Made by a program: the position numbers and the translations under genes. Shown piece by piece: positions 18,267 through 27,263 of a DNA stretch of 64,000 nt (position 1 is the stretch's first letter; every line of letters starts with the position of its first letter). The DNA comes from Lachnospiraceae bacterium AC2031. Lineage in GTDB: Bacteria; Bacillota; Clostridia; Lachnospirales; Lachnospiraceae. Under the pieces are notes generated by a model. It was not told where the DNA came from. It did not search any database and saw only the letters and a list, made by a program, of their open reading frames with translations. The DNA is taken from NCBI GenBank assembly GCA_000687975.1, contig JIAB01000001.1, positions 558,001-622,000 on the forward strand. The letters run 5' to 3'.

Positions 18267-20158
18267 TTTTTAATCTTCTCAATAATATCTTTATAAATAC
18301 TGTCTGCATCAAGCCCCTGCTCTTCGCGAAGCTTCTTAACACTGCCGTGCTGAAGAGTTTCTGACTTAATACAGTAATGATGAAATCTTGTAGTCTGATC
18401 ACCTGAAACAGCCATCTCATAAGCTATGGCTTCTCCCACGCTCCCTCTTCTTACAGATTCCTCAATAACAGCTACATTTTCAAAATTCTGAATAGTCTCT
18501 CTGATACGATCAGAATCAATAGGATTAATGAATCTTACATTTATCAGTTCAGGTTCATAACCATATTCTTCCTTCATCTTATCTCTAACTTCTGTAGCAG
18601 TCTGAACCATGCTGCCTACAGCAAAGATAGCCAGGGACTCACACCTTTCTTCACCGATCTGCGAACTGAAGTTGATCACTTCAGATTTTCCTTCAATAAA
18701 CTGAAACTGCTTATCATCCAGACCAGTATATGCTGCACCCTTTGGATACTTTATGCATACAGGACCATCACAGCTTACAGCATAGTCCATAGCATCCTCA
18801 AGTTCCTTGGCACCCTTTGGAGCCAGAATAGTTAGTCCTGGAATACTCCTAAGGTAGGATGTGTCGTAGATACCCATATGAGTCTCTCCATCCTCACCAA
18901 CAATTCCTGATCTATCTATCATTATTATCACATGCAGTTTTTGAAGTGCCACATCATGAAGCAGCTGATCATATCCTCTCTGAAGGAAGGAACTATATAT
19001 AGCAACTATAGGAATAAATCCCCCCTTAGCAAGTCCAGCCGCAAAAGTCAGAGCATGCTGCTCTGCAATACCTACATCATAGGCTCTATCCGGGTAGGCC
19101 TTTTGAAATGGTCTCACACCGGTTCCTCTGGACATGGCAGCAGTAATAGCTACTATATTCTTATTCTTAGCTCCAAGAGAAAGCAGTTTCTTTGCAAATA
19201 CATCTGTATAAGTTTGGACAGACTTAACCCGGAGCGCCTTTCCTGTCTCAGGATCGAATGGACCGACCCCATGAAAATGCTCCGGATATCTTTCAGCTAT
19301 CTTGTAGCCTTTACCCTTTACAGTCTTTACATGCACGATAACAGGACGACCCAATTTAAATGCGTCTTCAAAAATTTCTGTCATCTGCTCAATATCGTGA
19401 CCATCAATAGGACCAACATAGGTGATACCCATATCACCAAAGATAGTACCTGGCACAAAAAGATTCTTGATAGAATCCTTAGATTTCTTAATTCCCTTAG
19501 CCACCTTGTGACCAACAGAAGGAATATCAAGAAGAGCGTTCTCTACATTAGACTTCAGTTCATTGTAGGACTTACCTACACGGAACTTAGAAAGACTACT
19601 GGAAAGGCCGCCCACATTTTGCGAGATAGACATCTCGTTATCATTTAAAACAATAAGGAGATTGGACTTAAGGCTGGCAAGCTGATCAAGTGCCTCAAAC
19701 ACCATACCGCCAGTCATGGAACCATCTCCGATCACTGCACAAATCTTCTCGTTTGAACCGCGAAGATCTCTTGCTTCAGCAAGACCCATGGCAGCAGATA
19801 TAGAAGTTGAACTATGTCCAGTGTTGAAAGAATCCGACTCAGATTCACAGGTCTTAGGAAAACCACTGATACCACCATACTGTCTAAGTCGATAAAAGTC
19901 ATCCTTCCTGCCAGTCAGGATCTTATGTGTATAGGACTGATGTCCAACGTCAAAAATAATCTTATCCTCTGGAAGGTTCATACAAAGATGAAGTGCCATG
20001 GTAAGTTCCACCGCACCCAGATTAGAAGCCAGATGTCCACCTGTCTTCGATACATTATTTATAATAAACCTGCGGATTTCCTCAGCCAGGGCTGGCATCT
20101 CGGAAGTCCTAAGGTTTTTGATGTCATTTTCTTTTTCTATTCTTTCTAGTAAACTCAT
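18263..20158 (-). CDS. dxs: 1-deoxy-D-xylulose-5-phosphate synthase
   Basis: The 631-aa thiamine-diphosphate enzyme joins pyruvate and glyceraldehyde-3-phosphate in the first step of the MEP isoprenoid pathway. The TPP/Mg motif GDGSMTGGMVFEALD is near residue 140 with its later NDN. The catalytic region GIAEQHALTFAAGLA and the motif DRSGIVGEDGETHMG follow. Full length. The start codon shares one base with the ispA stop (TAATG), so it is coupled to the next isoprenoid gene upstream. Confidence 0.97.
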   Translation of the reverse strand: MSLLERIEKENDIKNLRTSEMPALAEEIRRFIINNVSKTGGHLASNLGAVELTMALHLCMNLPEDKIIFDVGHQSYTHKILTGRKDDFYRLRQYGGISGFPKTCESESDSFNTGHSSTSISAAMGLAEARDLRGSNEKICAVIGDGSMTGGMVFEALDQLASLKSNLLIVLNDNEMSISQNVGGLSSSLSKFRVGKSYNELKSNVENALLDIPSVGHKVAKGIKKSKDSIKNLFVPGTIFGDMGITYVGPIDGHDIEQMTEIFEDAFKLGRPVIVHVKTVKGKGYKIAERYPEHFHGVGPFDPETGKALRVKSVQTYTDVFAKKLLSLGAKNKNIVAITAAMSRGTGVRPFQKAYPDRAYDVGIAEQHALTFAAGLAKGGFIPIVAIYSSFLQRGYDQLLHDVALQKLHVIIMIDRSGIVGEDGETHMGIYDTSYLRSIPGLTILAPKGAKELEDAMDYAVSCDGPVCIKYPKGAAYTGLDDKQFQFIEGKSEVINFSSQIGEERCESLAIFAVGSMVQTATEVRDKMKEEYGYEPELINVRFINPIDSDRIRETIQNFENVAVIEESVRRGSVGEAIAYEMAVSGDQTTRFHHYCIKSETLQHGSVKKLREEQGLDADSIYKDIIEKIKK

Positions 20159-21099
20159 TAGTTATCTCGATTTATTAAAAACTTTATTAATTCGGTCATG
20201 AGGTCTCTGTACTCTGACTGAACCACCTCAGACTCGATTATGGAAATCGCTTCTTCAGAGCATTCCCTTACATATTCTCTGGCACGGTCTAGTCCGAATT
20301 CAGCCACGTATGTATTCTTCTCATTTCGAGCGTCCTGATTAACTTCTTTTCCAAGCTTCTCAGCACAGCTGGTCACATCCAGGATATCGTCCTGAACCTG
20401 AAATGCCATGCCCACCAGATATCCTACGCGGTCAAGGCTTTCTATTATGGCGTTGTCACCGCCTGCAAGGAAAGCACCTATCTTGAGCGGTGCCTTTATC
20501 AGGGCGCAGGTCTTATGATCATAGATATAATCTCTATCTTCCGTAGTAGTTGGTTCACCTGAAAGCTCCACATCCAAAGCCTGTCCTCCAAGCATTCCAT
20601 CAATGCCTGTTGCAAAGGCCAGTTCATTCTGAGCCTTTACCATACTTAGTAGCGAATCACTATTATCTACGTTAGACTTTGAAAGTACAGAACAAATTCT
20701 GCTGCTTACTACTTCATATGCATAATTAAGAAGTGCATCTCCAGCCAGTATTGCAGTAGACTCATTATAAGCTACATGAACTGTTGGCTTTCCACGTCTT
20801 AAGCTGTCATTATCAAGCGCTGGAAGATCATCATGTATCAGCGAATGAGTATGTATCATCTCGATTGCTGCCATAAAGGCATTACATACCTCTTCATCAC
20901 ATGCAGCTTCTAAAGCATTCGCCTGTGATACCATTTTATAACTTAGATATAAAAGAGCTGGTCTGATCCTTTTTCCACCAGCTGACATAGCATAGTTCAT
21001 TGCTTCAACCAGCTTAGATGGGTACCCGCTTTCATCAGGCAGACAACTCTTTACTTTATCATCTACAAGTTTAATTATATCTACGAGATCCTGTGTCAT
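20158..21099 (-). CDS. ispA: Geranyl/farnesyl diphosphate synthase
   Basis: The 313-aa trans-prenyltransferase builds the short-chain prenyl diphosphate used for bactoprenol and quinone-type lipids. The first Asp-rich motif is DDLPALDND near residue 88, followed by RRGKPT. The second is FQVQDDILD near 232. KRIRPALLYLS at the N-terminus binds the diphosphate. It is the standard partner of xseB and dxs in this cluster. Confidence 0.95.
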   Translation of the reverse strand: MTQDLVDIIKLVDDKVKSCLPDESGYPSKLVEAMNYAMSAGGKRIRPALLYLSYKMVSQANALEAACDEEVCNAFMAAIEMIHTHSLIHDDLPALDNDSLRRGKPTVHVAYNESTAILAGDALLNYAYEVVSSRICSVLSKSNVDNSDSLLSMVKAQNELAFATGIDGMLGGQALDVELSGEPTTTEDRDYIYDHKTCALIKAPLKIGAFLAGGDNAIIESLDRVGYLVGMAFQVQDDILDVTSCAEKLGKEVNQDARNEKNTYVAEFGLDRAREYVRECSEEAISIIESEVVQSEYRDLMTELIKFLINRDN

Positions 21100-21117
21100 C
21101 TCTTATCTGTCTCCTCT

Positions 21118-21324
21118 TTACTGCTGAATAAGTGTTGGATCAATCTCCTGAAGAGTCTTCTTTGTATCCTCAAGGCTGGCCTTGCACTGCTTAGCCAGAT
21201 TAATTCCTTCCTCATAAAGCTTCATAGCATCAGTAAGCTTAATAGATGAATCATTAAGCGCTGCATTTATCTCTGACAGTCTCTTCATTCCTTCTTCTAT
21301 ATTAAAAACTGTAGCGTCATCCAT
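21118..21324 (-). CDS. xseB: Exodeoxyribonuclease VII small subunit
   Basis: The 68-aa product has the usual two-helix XseB pattern: NIEEGMKRLSEINAAL, later LYEEGINLAKQCKASL. It joins XseA to form the nuclease that degrades single-stranded DNA to oligonucleotides. It lies 12 bases after xseA and 18 bases before ispA. Length is typical (60-80 aa). Confidence 0.95.
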   Translation of the reverse strand: MDDATVFNIEEGMKRLSEINAALNDSSIKLTDAMKLYEEGINLAKQCKASLEDTKKTLQEIDPTLIQQ

Positions 21325-21336
21325 TAGTGATTCCTC

Positions 21337-22731
21337 CTATATCTTAGTAACCTTCGCCATAAAAGCACCATCAGAAAGCTGAACCTTCACTTCGTCATCA
21401 ACACTAACGTCCTTCACAGATGTTACAGGTTCCTCACCCTTCTGAATGTATCCAAATCCACCAACCAGCTTCTTGGCTGGGTTCTCAGCAATCAGTAATT
21501 CATATTCCTTTGCAAAGGAATTCCATTTGTTTATAAATAAATCCCGCATATTTCTGCTCATATTGTCAGAAACATGGGCCAGCTCGGATTCCAGTTTTTC
21601 CAGCTTAACCTTTGGATTATTCATCTGTATTCCAGCACTCATATTACTGAGGCCATTCTCATATAGATTAAGAACTCTCAGCATGTTATAGGACATGCCT
21701 TGAGATATCTTATCCAGCTCAGCGAACTTATCACCCAGCTGCTTCGCAGGACTCTTGCTCTCAATCTTAAGCCTATACTCTTCCAACATACGATCATAGA
21801 AATCATATGTGCGATATATATTAAAGTTTAACTCTTTTATCTGATTATTTATTCTTTCAATCTCAGAAACCACATCGAATACAGCCTCGTAAGCTGCGTC
21901 CGTTGGATTATTAGCCAGTTTATCAACTGCATAGTCCGCCAGGGTTCTGTTCGGTGTATGTCCCGTACCAGCAATGATGTAGGTATTACAGTTGTAAATG
22001 GCTTCCACAACCTCCACATCATCATAAGCAGTAAGATCAAGCTTATCTCCACCACCTCGACCGATGATAATAATATCCACATCTTCTTTCTTATCGAAGA
22101 ACCTGATGGCATTTGCAATGCTCCTGCCGGCTCCCGCTCCCTGAACCAAAGAGTGACAAAGATACAGCTGAACATACGGATTCTTCTTCTGAACTGTCTT
22201 CTCTATATCGTGTCTCGCATCTCCCGCCTGAGAAGTAATGATTCCAATGGCTCTAGGATATTTAGGTGCAACCTGCTTCTTATGAGCCTCATCAAAGTAG
22301 CCCTTCTTTTCCAGCTCTATACGTCTCTTCTCACGCTCAGCACTAGCTATTCCTTCTTCGTCGGTAAGAAATGCATTCTTGACGATGATATTTACCTGAG
22401 AATTCTGGTTATAGCAATTCACATTGCCGAAAACAGTGATAACATCTCCTTCTTTTATCTTCGTCTTATCCTTGTTGTACTGGTTATCCCATTTAAACCA
22501 TTTACATGAGATTCGGTAGAACACGTCCTTGCCATCCTTATCCTTCTGCGGAGATTTCTCCACAAGAGTCATATAGATGTGACCCGAAGGGTAGCTCTTA
22601 TAGCTGGAAACCTCTGCTTTCACGCGAACGCCGGAAAGCACTATATCACTACCAAGGACCTTATTAATTTCCTCGTATAGCTTAGTGACAGAAAATACCA
22701 TATTCGGATTTCTAGCTTCTATACTACTCAT
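21337..22731 (-). CDS. xseA: Exodeoxyribonuclease VII large subunit
   Basis: The 464-aa catalytic subunit has an N-terminal OB fold (VRVKAEVSSYKSYPSGHIYM), the central nuclease core with GIITSQAGDARHDI and IIIGRGGGDKLDL, and a long helical region after residue 280. GHTPNRTLADYAVD is the conserved active-site stretch. The ATG has AAGGA 7 bases upstream and lies 9 bases after nusB. Confidence 0.96.
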   Translation of the reverse strand: MSSIEARNPNMVFSVTKLYEEINKVLGSDIVLSGVRVKAEVSSYKSYPSGHIYMTLVEKSPQKDKDGKDVFYRISCKWFKWDNQYNKDKTKIKEGDVITVFGNVNCYNQNSQVNIIVKNAFLTDEEGIASAEREKRRIELEKKGYFDEAHKKQVAPKYPRAIGIITSQAGDARHDIEKTVQKKNPYVQLYLCHSLVQGAGAGRSIANAIRFFDKKEDVDIIIIGRGGGDKLDLTAYDDVEVVEAIYNCNTYIIAGTGHTPNRTLADYAVDKLANNPTDAAYEAVFDVVSEIERINNQIKELNFNIYRTYDFYDRMLEEYRLKIESKSPAKQLGDKFAELDKISQGMSYNMLRVLNLYENGLSNMSAGIQMNNPKVKLEKLESELAHVSDNMSRNMRDLFINKWNSFAKEYELLIAENPAKKLVGGFGYIQKGEEPVTSVKDVSVDDEVKVQLSDGAFMAKVTKI

Positions 22732-22740
22732 TCACGTTCC

Positions 22741-23130
22741 TTATTCTTTAATGATTCCTGAAAGAACACCATTTATAAATCCAGCTGAGTTATCATCACA
22801 ATAACTCTTAGCCAGTTCTACTGCCTCATTGATAGCAACCTTCTCTGGAATATCATCATCATAATCAATCTCATAGATAGCAAGTCTGAGTATTGCAAGC
22901 TCGCTCTTTCCAAGACGTCTGATCTTCCATTTGTTGCTATGCTTATCCAGCTTCTTATCTATCTCTGCGAGATTCTCCTTGATAGCAGCGACCTTAGCAT
23001 CAATATACTGTCTATCCTTTTCAGAGATTTTCTCATCCGCCACAATCTCCATCTCAGGCACATCACCCTCATAAAATGGAAACTGAAAAATTGTCTGAAA
23101 AATTCTCTCTCTTAATTCATGTCTTGTCAT
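22741..23130 (-). CDS. nusB: Transcription antitermination factor NusB
   Basis: The 129-aa all-helical RNA-binding protein works with NusE (S10) at boxA in rRNA antitermination. The N-terminus [16 protein letters not shown] and the C-terminal part ([26 protein letters not shown], continuing to SAGFINGVL) are typical. AGGGA lies 8 bases before the start. It is separated from asp23 by a 65-base gap holding a palindromic repeat, so it may start a new transcript. Confidence 0.94.
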   Translation of the reverse strand: MTRHELRERIFQTIFQFPFYEGDVPEMEIVADEKISEKDRQYIDAKVAAIKENLAEIDKKLDKHSNKWKIRRLGKSELAILRLAIYEIDYDDDIPEKVAINEAVELAKSYCDDNSAGFINGVLSGIIKE

Positions 23131-23159
23131 AAATCTATCCCTAATCTTATATTATTTGA

Positions 23160-23194
23160 ATGAGTCAAAAGGGCTCAAAGCCAAATCGACTCAT
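23160..23194. repeat. Single copy of the 35-base palindromic element
   Basis: This copy (B) begins one base after the asp23 stop codon and matches copy A at 5412-5446 at 34 of 35 bases. It can form a stem ATGAGTC/GACTCAT with an inner GGCT/AGCC hairpin. It lies between asp23 and nusB on the same strand and may end or process the asp23 transcript. Confidence 0.8.
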
Positions 23195-23195
23195 T

Positions 23196-23573
23196 TTACT
23201 CAGCAAAGTCGATTCCAGATACCTTAACGTTAATAACTGAACACTCAAGGCCAGTCATGTTAAGAAGTGTGGTCTTAACCTTATCCTGTATCTCCTTGGA
23301 TACATCAACGATGTTATAACCAAACTTTACTTCTACAGAAACATCAACCTTGACCTTATCATCCTCATACTGAACGATGATACCCTTAGAAAGGTTGTGC
23401 TTTCCAAGCTTGGCCACTATATCTCTGGTGATTCCACCTGTAAGACGTGCAACGCCCTCAACCTCAGTACAGGCAAGACCAACAATGCTGGATACAACAT
23501 CATCAGCTATCTGAATGAAGCCAGAACCGTCTCCCTCGATAGTGTATTTATTATCTTTAACATTTTCAGCCAT
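23196..23573 (-). CDS. Asp23/Gls24 family envelope stress protein
   Basis: The 125-aa product shows the Asp23 pattern: IADDVVSSIVGLACTEVEGV, the KVDVSVEVKFGYNI strand and a C-terminal VSGIDF. Members bind the inner face of the membrane through partners and respond to envelope stress. The ATG has GGAGG upstream. The place upstream of nusB is standard in clostridia. Confidence 0.93.
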   Translation of the reverse strand: MAENVKDNKYTIEGDGSGFIQIADDVVSSIVGLACTEVEGVARLTGGITRDIVAKLGKHNLSKGIIVQYEDDKVKVDVSVEVKFGYNIVDVSKEIQDKVKTTLLNMTGLECSVINVKVSGIDFAE

Positions 23574-23658
23574 TTAGGTATCCTCCTCTAAAAACTGATT
23601 CAATTCTATATTAGAACATACAGAGTTATTATACTTCATATCAATATATATTGCTAGA

Positions 23659-23686
23659 GAAAAAAGGGAGTGACCGAAGTCACCCC
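23659..23686 (-). terminator. Strong terminator overlapping a stop codon
   Basis: On the minus strand the stem GGGGTGAC/GTCACTCC with a UUCG tetraloop is followed by CTTTTTT. The TGA stop of the gene at 23680-24174 is inside the 5' arm of the stem. Confidence 0.88.
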
Positions 23687-24174
23687 ACATTGTTTACGTT
23701 ATTCACGTCCATATATAATTTCCATTTTCTTTCGATTTCCTTGCACTGCTCAAAATGGATTATCTCCAGAATCATATTAACAAGACCTGGAATGATCAGG
23801 AACAAGAATGTCCTTGTACTGCAATACGCTATTACTATGCAGCAAAAGCAACATACGAAGCATATTATAGGGTTCACAAGCCTCTGATTTATCACTTCCC
23901 CAATAAGAGTGGCTCCTCCAAGGAACATGTATAATTTAAGAAAGCTTTCTATATCATACTCCCAATTCACAACATATATTCTCAGGAAATCTATGATCAG
24001 TATTACTATCACAGCTATTCCTACAGCACGGAAGCTTCGGCGCTTTCCCTTCATATCTACACTTTTAAAGTACTGATATCTTGTATATGGAGCAGGACTA
24101 TAATAGTCACTGGACATAACAACTGCATCCATTTCTTTTTCTGAATCAGTACTGTAGTAATAATCTTCGTTCAT
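23680..24174 (-). CDS. Uncharacterised four-helix membrane protein
   Basis: The 164-aa product starts with an acidic, tyrosine-rich cytoplasmic segment (YYYSTDSEKE, SDYYSPAPYTRYQYF). Four hydrophobic helices follow at about residues 50-70, 78-98, 104-120 and 123-142, one of them Cys-rich (ICFVCCFCCIVIAYC). No family was recognised. The ATG has GGAGGAG upstream. It is transcribed alone, divergently from the YfhO-type gene, and ends in a strong terminator. Confidence 0.7.
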   Translation of the reverse strand: MNEDYYYSTDSEKEMDAVVMSSDYYSPAPYTRYQYFKSVDMKGKRRSFRAVGIAVIVILIIDFLRIYVVNWEYDIESFLKLYMFLGGATLIGEVINQRLVNPIICFVCCFCCIVIAYCSTRTFLFLIIPGLVNMILEIIHFEQCKEIERKWKLYMDVNNVNNVG

Positions 24175-24280
24175 TAGTTCTCTTCTCCTCCAGTCTCAAG
24201 TATAACACTTTTCTCTTAAACATATAATCCCCAATTCATAAAGCGACCGGAAATCAAACATAGTAAAAACAAGGCTTCTT

Positions 24281-24289
24281 TGGTATAAT
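24281..24289 (+). promoter_or_regulatory. Extended -10 promoter of the YfhO-type gene
   Basis: TGG directly precedes a perfect TATAAT (24284-24289). No good -35 box is visible, which is usual for extended -10 promoters. The start codon is 38 bases downstream of the -10 box, with AAAGGTGA as the ribosome site. Confidence 0.6.
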
Positions 24290-24327
24290 CTAGTTCGGTT
24301 TACTATACTAACAAAAGGTGATTATAT

Positions 24328-27255
24328 ATGACACTCATAAAAAAAACTGGAACAAAGATTCTGAATAGATATAAAAAACTAGACATAAACACTAGATTCT
24401 TCATTCTATATACTGTTATCTTTCTAGCAGTTTCATATCTTGTGTTCTATGAATTTATTATAAACAAAAAATCTCTGGTATGGATGCACGACGGATACGA
24501 TCAGCATACTAAAGCTGCTGTATACATATCTCAATGGATGAGAGGATATCTCTACAATATATTTAAAAAACACGACTTTAAACCAGAGACATATACATTT
24601 GGACTCGGTTACGGCGGAGATATAGTTACAACTCTCAATTTCTATGGATTTGGAGATGTTATATATCTACCGACCATCAACATGAACCAGCATGGTGCTA
24701 TGCTATATCACAACTTTATAAACTATTTTAGATACTACCTAGCAGGACTTTCATTTTATGCATTCTTTAGTTATACACAGAAGGAAAAGGGATTCAGAGT
24801 TTACCAGCCTATCTCTGGTGCTTTAATATATGTATTCTGTGGTTACGCTTTAGTTGCCGGACTCAGGCATCCCCAGTTCCTTATACCTATGGTTATGTTT
24901 CCTCTTGCTCTCTTGGGACTGGAAAAACTCCTTCAAGAAAAGAAACCAACAACCTTTGTTATCATAGTATTTCTATCCTCTATGGCTAACTTCATACTGT
25001 TCTTTATGATGGCAATCCTTATCGTTGTTTACTTCTTCTGGAGAGAAATTAGCACCTACGGAATAAAGAATACCAAACAAATTATAAGAGACTTAATGAC
25101 AACAGCCGTTTTCGCTCTTCTGGGACTACTCCTGGCAAGTGTTATCATCGTACCAGTTATAATGATGCTTCTTGGTGACACCAGAACCAGCAAGGGACTT
25201 GATAATTTCTTCCTTTATTCCTGGAAACAGATATGGGGATTCCTTGAGGGATTTCTTAATGTAAATAAACACGAAAGCTATACATATCTCGCTTACGGCG
25301 CTGCTGGTGCGCTTGCTGTTTATTACCTACTAACCAACATTAAGAAAAACAAGAAAATGTTCTGGGCCTTTGCTATTATTACTGGCTTCCTCTGTCTCCC
25401 AGCCTTCGGATACCTTGTATACGGTACATCATACGCAGGAAACAGATGGGTTTGGGCATATTCATTTCTCATTGGATACCTAACTGCGCTTTATCTGCCA
25501 GAAATTATCTCTATATCAAAAGAAAAATATAAAAGACTTATCACAGCCGCAATCATATATTCATTATTGCTTCTGGCTTTGGATTTTTCCTTATCCATAG
25601 AATCCGCTGTACAGTTAATTCTGATTTTTGCGGCCTGTTCAATAATCGGACTATATACTGACAATAAAAAAATGGCAGCAAAGACAGCTCCTGTCTTCGC
25701 TATAATACTATCCATTTTTTCAGTTTTAGGTTCCACCTACTTCTACACTTCCTATAAATATGGAAATGTATCTGATGCAGCTATTGACTACGCAGCATTT
25801 GAAGATGGAGGAGAATTCTGGGCAACAGATGCTGCCACACTAAACGAAGTATACTCTCCGAATTCATTTTATAGACTAGCAGGACAGACACTTGTAACTA
25901 ACGGAGGACTCCTAACTGGTGTATCCACAACAAGATACTTCTGGAGCACATCAAACAAATATATGAACGAATTCAGAAGTGAGATAGGCCTAAGCGATAT
26001 TCATAACAGAATCTTCAATTACTATGATCTGGATTATCGTCCATACCTATACTCTCTTTCATCTGTATATATCTATAGACCTTCCGGTGGAAAGCATCCT
26101 TATGGATTCTATAACTCCAATGAGCTTATGGACCTTGATCCATACTACTACCTGTTAAACGAAAACGCTCTGCCAATCGGATATGGATACAAAAATGTAA
26201 TCTCACGAGATACAGCAGACTCTGTAGATGCTGCCACAAAAGAAAAACTAATGATGAAGGCAGCCATAGTCGAGGATAACTCTATAGACAGCTTAAACAA
26301 GCTGGAAAACAATAATATATCCTCTTATGGTCTCGCTGAAATAAAAGAGTTTCCTTATAGGGAGGTTTGTGGAAGTGATGATGTAGTTGTAACTGATAAC
26401 AAAATCATTACAACCGCCAACAACACTACCCTCACACTTGAAATCAATAATGCAATTAATCCAACAGTCCTAAACTCTGATCAAATGGATTACCTTGAGA
26501 TAAAAGGAATAAGCTTCAAAGGAAACCCTGCCCTGAATGTTTATAAAGGCAGTGATAAGAAATATGATCCAGACAGCTTATACGGCAAGGATGAATGGAA
26601 AGAGCTTACCACAAAAGAAAGACGTGATATGTTAAGAAGCGCTGTATATTACACAGAACCAGAGAACACCTCTGTTAAGATAACATTCCATTTTTCAGAT
26701 AATTATACTGTTACCCAGCCACTAGAGCTTCACTCAAAGAATTCCCCATGGGGTACAGACAATAATTATTTCCTTGTTAACTCTGGACTTGCTGACGGAA
26801 GAAGACTCGAATCCATAGATATAAATCTACCAAGAATCGGAACATATACATATGACAGTTTCCGAATCATCGGTACATCCATCGAAGGATTCGTTGAAGA
26901 TGTAGATGACCTAAAAACTCGTACAGTAACAGATGTTGAACTAAATAAAAATGGAATCAGCTATGCAACTAACAAAATAACTGCTAAGTACTCTGCCGAC
27001 ACAGATACATTTCTAACTTTCTCTATCCCTTATGGAGAGGGCTGGTCAATCTATGTTGATGGAGAGGAAAAAGAGTTAGTTCGCGCAAATATTGCATACA
27101 TGGGAACCTACGTTGAAGCGGGTAACCATGACATAGAGTTAAAATATGAAACACCAGGACTTAAGCTCGGTTTACTACTAACTCTAATCGCTGTTCTTCT
27201 GTTCATTATCCTTCAAATAAAACTAAAGATGGAAACAAAGAAAAAAGAATTCTAA
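24328..27255 (+). CDS. YfhO-family membrane glycosyltransferase (GT-C)
   Basis: The 975-aa product has about 13 membrane helices in residues 20-480, a large extracytoplasmic domain and a final helix near the C-terminus. After the first helix the loop WMHDGYDQHTKAAVY (about residue 54) carries the Asp expected for a GT-C catalytic site. The C-terminal part has the YfhO hallmark FSIPYGEGWSIYVDGEE and then a short hydrophobic anchor. YfhO proteins transfer sugars from polyprenyl-phosphate donors to outer-face acceptors such as teichoic acids; the acceptor here is unknown. The gene ends 8 bases from a convergent LuxE-LuxC gene with no obvious terminator between. Confidence 0.87.
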   Translation: MTLIKKTGTKILNRYKKLDINTRFFILYTVIFLAVSYLVFYEFIINKKSLVWMHDGYDQHTKAAVYISQWMRGYLYNIFKKHDFKPETYTFGLGYGGDIVTTLNFYGFGDVIYLPTINMNQHGAMLYHNFINYFRYYLAGLSFYAFFSYTQKEKGFRVYQPISGALIYVFCGYALVAGLRHPQFLIPMVMFPLALLGLEKLLQEKKPTTFVIIVFLSSMANFILFFMMAILIVVYFFWREISTYGIKNTKQIIRDLMTTAVFALLGLLLASVIIVPVIMMLLGDTRTSKGLDNFFLYSWKQIWGFLEGFLNVNKHESYTYLAYGAAGALAVYYLLTNIKKNKKMFWAFAIITGFLCLPAFGYLVYGTSYAGNRWVWAYSFLIGYLTALYLPEIISISKEKYKRLITAAIIYSLLLLALDFSLSIESAVQLILIFAACSIIGLYTDNKKMAAKTAPVFAIILSIFSVLGSTYFYTSYKYGNVSDAAIDYAAFEDGGEFWATDAATLNEVYSPNSFYRLAGQTLVTNGGLLTGVSTTRYFWSTSNKYMNEFRSEIGLSDIHNRIFNYYDLDYRPYLYSLSSVYIYRPSGGKHPYGFYNSNELMDLDPYYYLLNENALPIGYGYKNVISRDTADSVDAATKEKLMMKAAIVEDNSIDSLNKLENNNISSYGLAEIKEFPYREVCGSDDVVVTDNKIITTANNTTLTLEINNAINPTVLNSDQMDYLEIKGISFKGNPALNVYKGSDKKYDPDSLYGKDEWKELTTKERRDMLRSAVYYTEPENTSVKITFHFSDNYTVTQPLELHSKNSPWGTDNNYFLVNSGLADGRRLESIDINLPRIGTYTYDSFRIIGTSIEGFVEDVDDLKTRTVTDVELNKNGISYATNKITAKYSADTDTFLTFSIPYGEGWSIYVDGEEKELVRANIAYMGTYVEAGNHDIELKYETPGLKLGLLLTLIAVLLFIILQIKLKMETKKKEF

Positions 27256-27263
27256 TAAGGAAA

